Shown here: in pieces, positions 60,201 through 64,000 of the stretch | Layout of the letters: each line of letters opens with the position of its first letter | How positions within the stretch are numbered: the first letter of the stretch is position 1 | Source: Mya arenaria | Lineage: Eukaryota; Mollusca; Bivalvia; Myida; Myidae | Assembly: GCF_026914265.1 (NCBI RefSeq) | Contig: NC_069127.1 | Location: 24,628,637 to 24,692,636, forward strand | Direction: 5' to 3' | Length of the DNA: 64,000 nt | Program-made: the position numbers and the translations under genes | The notes under the pieces: model-generated | Database searches by the model: none | Told to the model about the DNA's origin: nothing | Seen by the model: only the letters and a program-made list of their open reading frames with translations

Positions 60201-63200
60201 TAAGGAGAACTATGGCTATGTTATGTGGAAGAGGAAGGTATGTTCTGTCTTATATGCCGGAAGCATAACATAAAACATCGACAGAACCTTAAGGAAGTGT
60301 TTGCTGCTTCACCCATTCTAAGAGTGAAGGTAGAAGCTGTAACTACCCATAGTACAAGTACCCTTTACTCGTCAGCACTAGAAGGTGAACTGCTACAAAG
60401 ATTGTCGTTTTTTTTCACAAAGAAACGGCGAAACCTTCACCTTAATTCAATTATATTGCCGTGAGACAGACAGAAAGAGAGTTGTTGAAACACAGTTCAT
60501 GTTATGCAAAAATGTAGTGGATAACTTTAAATCTGAAAATGCTGAGGCTATAGCCACTTTTTCTGCTGAAGGAAATTGGTGACTTGGGTTCTTTAACTGG
60601 TCTGACATCTGATGGTGCGACTGTGATGTTAGGATATGTTTTGGTGTGGCTGCAATATTAAAGCAAGTGAACCCAACACTGCATTTGTCAAAGATTAGCC
60701 CTTGCTTGTACATATTCCAATGTGTCACTCTCTTATATCAAGGGCATGGAAACTTGATTGCGCCATTTATGGGAATTCTTCTAGAATTCACCAAAAAGAA
60801 TGGCAGCCTGTTTAAAAGTTTAGACACAGCTAAGGTCAATACGGCTGTATGGCATAGGTGTGAAGCGGGTGATTAAGAGACTCGAGAAAGCATGTAGAAC
60901 CAGGTGGTTAAGTCTGGCGGACTCCATGAAAGCTGTACATGAAGACTATAAAGTAGTTCTTCAAACCTTTGCCTAGTTCAAGCAGAGATACCACTGCCTC
61001 TGGGTTATTTAAGAAGGTAAAGTTTTATGGGGTTATCTACAACATGAGGGAAGTGCCTCTCCCGTCGTTTCAGAAGGAATGGTTAAATTTCGCTGAAATT
61101 CTACCAGCAAACAACATGACAAAAGCAGACTTCTAAACTTATCAGAAATGACATCGACTCATTTACAGATATGTGTGCTGATATTAAAATGTACAAAAAT
61201 GATGGACAGCAGTTGAAATCTGTATGTTGTGATAACTAGTTTCAAACATTGACAACAAATTTTCATACACTTTTGAGGTGTTGACAGCATTTAATATTTC
61301 AACCCTTCAACAATACCAGGTTCTACTGCTGAGATAAGAATGTATGGAAATCAATAGATAGAGATTCTATTTAACCATTATTTAAGTGAGAATCAGGACA
61401 GATCCGACAAATTGAAAGCACAGTGCCATGCCATGAAATACCACATCAGGGATGCCATAAAACCTACCAGTGTCCGTAAAATAGGCAGCGATAGTTTCTC
61501 AACTGAGTTGGTTACGTTTCAGCTTTAAGGACAGCCGTATCCAGATATTGTTTGCATTGCAGAAGTTGTTGCCTCTTTTACCTATGTCAAATGCGTTGCG
61601 AGAGAGGGTGCAAGTGCATTAAAACCAGGGAACACACTGAGCAGTTCAATTTTAAAGTCAAATCTGACCATCTGTATAAATGTCCCCGAACCAACATCTG
61701 CTGCAGAGCAGAAACCTAATCAATAAGCTGTTTAATCATGGCTGGACAGAACAGGTAGAAGGAAGATTCCTTGAAGCTTTCTTAAAAAGTAAGTGCACCT
61801 GGATTGTCCGACAACAATCGGCTGTTATAATGGAGGATACTGGAGATCAAACAAAACCTATGGATTAACCACAATAGGCGATGAAGACAGCTGTGGACCT
61901 GGCAATAAAAATGTTTAATTTGGCCCAGTATGGTAGTGATGGTGAAGATGACGATTGGTAAGATGATGGTGCATGCTACTCTTATACATCTTATATTCAG
62001 TTTTGTTACAATGTACACAGAAAAATCATGTATTCTTTTATATTCATGGCACAATGGATAAAACCTGCTATACAGTATTTAATATAGCATTAGGTGAAAA
62101 ACAAACATTTTTTAGAAACACCAGTTGTATAGTTGATTCATAGAACTCATTTTGACAAAGAAATTATATAAACAAAATGACAAAAAAGGTTTTTAATTTT
62201 AATATGAAAGTTCATAAATACATTGTATAACTTGATATAGATGTTTAAAGTGGAATTGTTAAACACGTATACTTCATTTTATTTAACTTAAAAACTGTAG
62301 TTCTAAAATGCAAAGCATACATTTTTGGTATACTGTTGTTTTTTTAAATTAACAGAATGCAAAGCAAAGTTGTGTATTAAATGCATAGTATCTCACAAGT
62401 TTGTTTCTGTTTGATACAAATCGGATCACATTTGTGTTACCAATGATTGATAGCTAGGCTTATAACACAAAGAGTGGATGTTTGTATAAAACGATAACGA
62501 TCCAAAAATTAAAAGAAAAAACTTTTATAAGACTAAAATAATTCCAAACTTTTTCGAGGAACGTTGTCTGAGGTTAAATTTTCTTTGTAAAAATAAAGCA
62601 CATTATGCTTTAAAATGCTCAAAATGCCCCGATTCTTATACTTCGCAACTTCGATGCTAGCATGTTTGTTCCTCCTTTAATTATTTCCTGGGATGCTCAA
62701 CATTTCCTTAACGAAAGTCATGGAAATGTGCTGGCTAGCTGGCCGTAGCTGGATGCCTCGCCATCAAAGGCCATTATTTATATGACCCCAAAATGTGGAG
62801 GAGATGGACTGGTGAAGCATAAATTACTCGTCATATATTCCCATTCCCGGATGTTCGACATGTATTGTAACAATTCAAGAGCAAAGTTGACAAACTCACC
62901 CCTCAGGATCAGTTTACAAAGTTGATTTGAAATTTTGGTGGCTACATCGTCAACGGCCAAACGGATAAGGGCCTGATCAACTGCAGACATGGGTAATGAG
63001 GATAAGCGGACATTTGACGAAATCAACAACATTGGACATGTCTTGTATAGAGTTTATAAATGTATCCGTCTCCGTTGGTTGATCAGCCATTCTCGACGTC
63101 GGCGCCTGCGTTCGTCGTCGCTTTGCCCCTCTGCCCGGCATGTTGTATTACAGAAAAGATGACGAAGGTTATTATATTATAAGTTTTAGAAGTTGTTGTT

Positions 63201-63611
63201 TCCCTAAGTATCAATGCGCGAGATAGAACGCATGCGCTTTAATTACGTCCGAACATGCCCGAAAGTTGGATATGACCGCGTCTAAAGCAGGAGAAAGTAA
63301 ACCACGCATATCTCTCGGAAAATAATTGAAATTATAGATATGCATTAATAATTTTGTATAATTTTACATGGCTAAAGATCACAATAAGTGAACAATCACC
63401 AGTTGTTATTGGTAACAAACTATCAACTTAAGAGAGCAAAAAAGCCATCAATATGGTGGGCAAGGTGTACCTTACCTGTACATTTTGAAGGGCTAGGTTT
63501 TCTCTCAATCCGCCGCCATGGACCTTAAATTTTGGCACCAGCTTCATGGCAGCTATGAACACTCCCAGGACTCCAGCAACTGCTGCGTCTATACCGATTG
63601 ACAAATGGTTA
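51292..63611 (-). CDS. NADSYN1: NADSYN1, glutamine-dependent NAD+ synthetase (C-terminal part, seven exons)
   Basis: Minus-strand exons 63611-63476, 55016-54910, 54700-54569, 54040-53971, 52764-52639, 51839-51663 and 51363-51292 (stop TAG) splice in frame to about 272 residues. They match the C-terminal part of the synthetase domain of eukaryotic NAD+ synthetase: [89 protein letters not shown] and [18 protein letters not shown]. The enzyme amidates nicotinic acid adenine dinucleotide to NAD+ using ATP and glutamine in the cytosol (family knowledge). The glutaminase domain and the ATP-binding P-loop lie beyond the right edge. The last exon encodes a short polar tail, [20 protein letters not shown] and NNN. 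The 8.5 kb intron between the first two visible exons is filled with old mobile elements. Confidence 0.93.
52343..52454. repeat. 56-bp tandem duplication in NADSYN1 intron
   Basis: GACCTAGGAATAACATGAGT...TTGCCAGGTTTTCGG occurs at 52343 and 52399 with very few differences. Confidence 0.9.
52990..53706 (+). mobile_element. Older copy of the 145-bp-repeat element in NADSYN1 intron
   Basis: The interior has four or five strongly diverged units with phrases CTTGACCTTTGACCTACCGA, ATCTACTAGTCATGA and GTTATTGAGCGGAAACGAAG. It ends with GACTGACGGACAGGGCAAAAACA and ATATGTCTCCCC, as at 18822. The left end, CTTGTCTCCCCAATTGTCTG, may be the inverted partner of the GTCTCCCC end. It lies between NADSYN1 exons at 52764 and 53971. 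Confidence 0.7.
55385..57099 (+). mobile_element. 5'-truncated LINE with RT domain and (ATCT)n tail
   Basis: It opens inside the RT domain at [18 protein letters not shown], then [35 protein letters not shown] and the catalytic FLLYADDS. The following C-terminal region ([37 protein letters not shown]) lies in a shifted frame beginning near 56290, so one small frameshift splits the ORF. The 3' end is GCCGAAATAAATCTATCTAT. It belongs to the jockey/I/CR1 group of non-LTR elements; the clade is not settled. It is inserted in the NADSYN1 intron on the opposite strand. The 5' truncation is typical of incomplete reverse transcription. Confidence 0.88.
57100..57559. other. NADSYN1 intron sequence, nothing recognised
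   Basis: No ORF, repeat or motif of note between the LINE tail and the retroelement fossil. Confidence 0.5.
57560..58450 (-). mobile_element. Fossil of a DIRS-like (tyrosine-recombinase type) retroelement: RT/RNase H region
   Basis: The minus strand shows short stretches typical of DIRS/Ngaro-type reverse transcriptase: a segment with [11 protein letters not shown] and [10 protein letters not shown], a palm-like segment near 57870 and the start of the RNase H side ([11 protein letters not shown]). Read as a broken, old copy with several breaks. No ends or repeats were identified. Confidence 0.65.
58451..59859. other. NADSYN1 intron sequence, nothing recognised
   Basis: Short ORFs on both strands (58580-58959) show no family features. 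AT-rich remainder. Confidence 0.45.
59860..61960 (+). pseudogene. Decayed hAT-like transposase-derived sequence (ZNF862-like)
   Basis: In several broken frames the plus strand reads [13 protein letters not shown] (a BED/zinc-finger-like start), KTHSTST-like spacing as [20 protein letters not shown], then [32 protein letters not shown] and a C-terminal block [20 protein letters not shown]. The order matches the long hAT-related proteins of the ZNF862/C17orf113 type that are abundant in molluscs. Many stops and frameshifts lie between blocks, so the copy is dead. Terminal inverted repeats were not found. It lies in the NADSYN1 intron, antisense to the gene. Confidence 0.7.
62778..63145 (-). mobile_element. 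Fossil piece resembling ORF1 start of a DIRS-like retroelement
   Basis: The minus strand opens with a basic stretch ([14 protein letters not shown]) and later has [19 protein letters not shown], a pattern seen near the N-terminus of the gag-like protein of DIRS-type elements. It is on the same strand and upstream of the RT fossil at 57560-58450, so both may be parts of one old element interrupted by the hAT-like sequence. Broken; family call tentative. Confidence 0.45.
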
Positions 63612-64000
63612 CTGGAAAAAGCAATCACATCGTAATAGTTAATACCAATTTATTTAAATTCAATTGTAATAGAATAGTAATTCCTAAGGACATTTTGCAG
63701 GAATGGATAGGGCAGAAAAAGGCCGAGGGAAAGCCCTATTTAGCTAATTGAATATATATTTGACTTAACTGTAATAAAGACCTTTATTCATGTTCATGTT
63801 CATTGATAAAGTGTTTCCGTAGAAATTTGCACATGAAATAGAAATCTGAATTCTTAACTTGGTTTTTCAACAAAACTTGCTAGCTCTGTTGAACAAATAT
63901 GCAGGTTAAGCAATCAAGAGCTGTGGAGCGAAGGCCAACGTTTATTTGTTTGTGTTTTTTTTCCATTCAAACAAGGGGCATAACTCTAAAATTATTACTA
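63612..64000 (-). other. NADSYN1 intron sequence to window edge
   Basis: No further exon is seen up to the right edge. The final phrase AAGGGGCATAACTCTAAAAT belongs to a bivalve repeat also seen at about 52000. Confidence 0.55.

Noticed and set aside
60225-60876. Intact small zinc-finger gene
   Set aside because: The frames are separate pieces of one decayed hAT-like sequence; none makes a complete domain.

Overview
This window looks like nuclear DNA of a bivalve mollusc. The genes are split by large introns with GT/AG borders, the proteins are typical animal ones, the DNA is AT-rich, and almost every gap holds repeats of kinds common in bivalves: tRNA-headed SINEs, many short inverted-repeat elements, and arrays carrying the 'gaccttgacctttgacc' motif. 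The species call is an inference from repeat style, not a database match.

Five protein genes can be read. (1) The last two coding exons of STRAP (+, 744-2044). (2) A complete five-exon NDUFB8, a mitochondrial complex I subunit (-, 22308 to 6107). Its last intron is 12.6 kb and contains two large tandem arrays. (3, 4) Two complete five-exon mitochondrial uncoupling-protein paralogues in tandem (+, 28729-33229 and 41707-44351) with identical intron phases. (5) The last seven exons of NADSYN1, glutamine-dependent NAD+ synthetase (-, 63611 to 51292), which continues past the right edge. Four of the five genes act in mitochondrial respiration or NAD(H) supply. Nothing in the sequence shows that they are co-regulated.

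The most unusual structure is the 8.2 kb array at 7303-15499: 119 head-to-tail monomers of exactly 69 bp in the NDUFB8 intron. Read on the minus strand (the gene's sense strand), each monomer looks like a tRNA-derived SINE head, with an A-box-like and a B-box-like motif at tRNA spacing. A full SINE with a matching head abuts the array at 7195-7302. I read the array as a satellite born from a SINE head, not as a protein gene, although it is stop-free over about 8 kb on both strands. A second array in the same intron (16741-18660, 145-bp unit) repeats a perfect DR1 nuclear-receptor motif in each unit. A third (24538-25325, 51-bp unit) encodes two hairpins per unit.

Layout: 1-2.4 kb STRAP; 2.4-6.1 kb intergenic with short inverted-repeat elements; 6.1-22.3 kb NDUFB8 with arrays; 22.3-28.7 kb intergenic with a SINE, the 51-bp and 40-bp arrays and nested inverted-repeat elements; 28.7-33.2 kb first UCP; 33.3-41.6 kb intergenic with paired inverted-repeat elements, a decayed mariner-like transposon and a 30-bp minisatellite; 41.7-44.35 kb second UCP; 44.4-51.3 kb intergenic with duplications, a tRNA-like sequence and a LINE fragment; 51.3-64 kb NADSYN1. 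The 8.5 kb NADSYN1 intron carries a LINE, parts of an old tyrosine-recombinase-type retroelement and a decayed hAT-like sequence.
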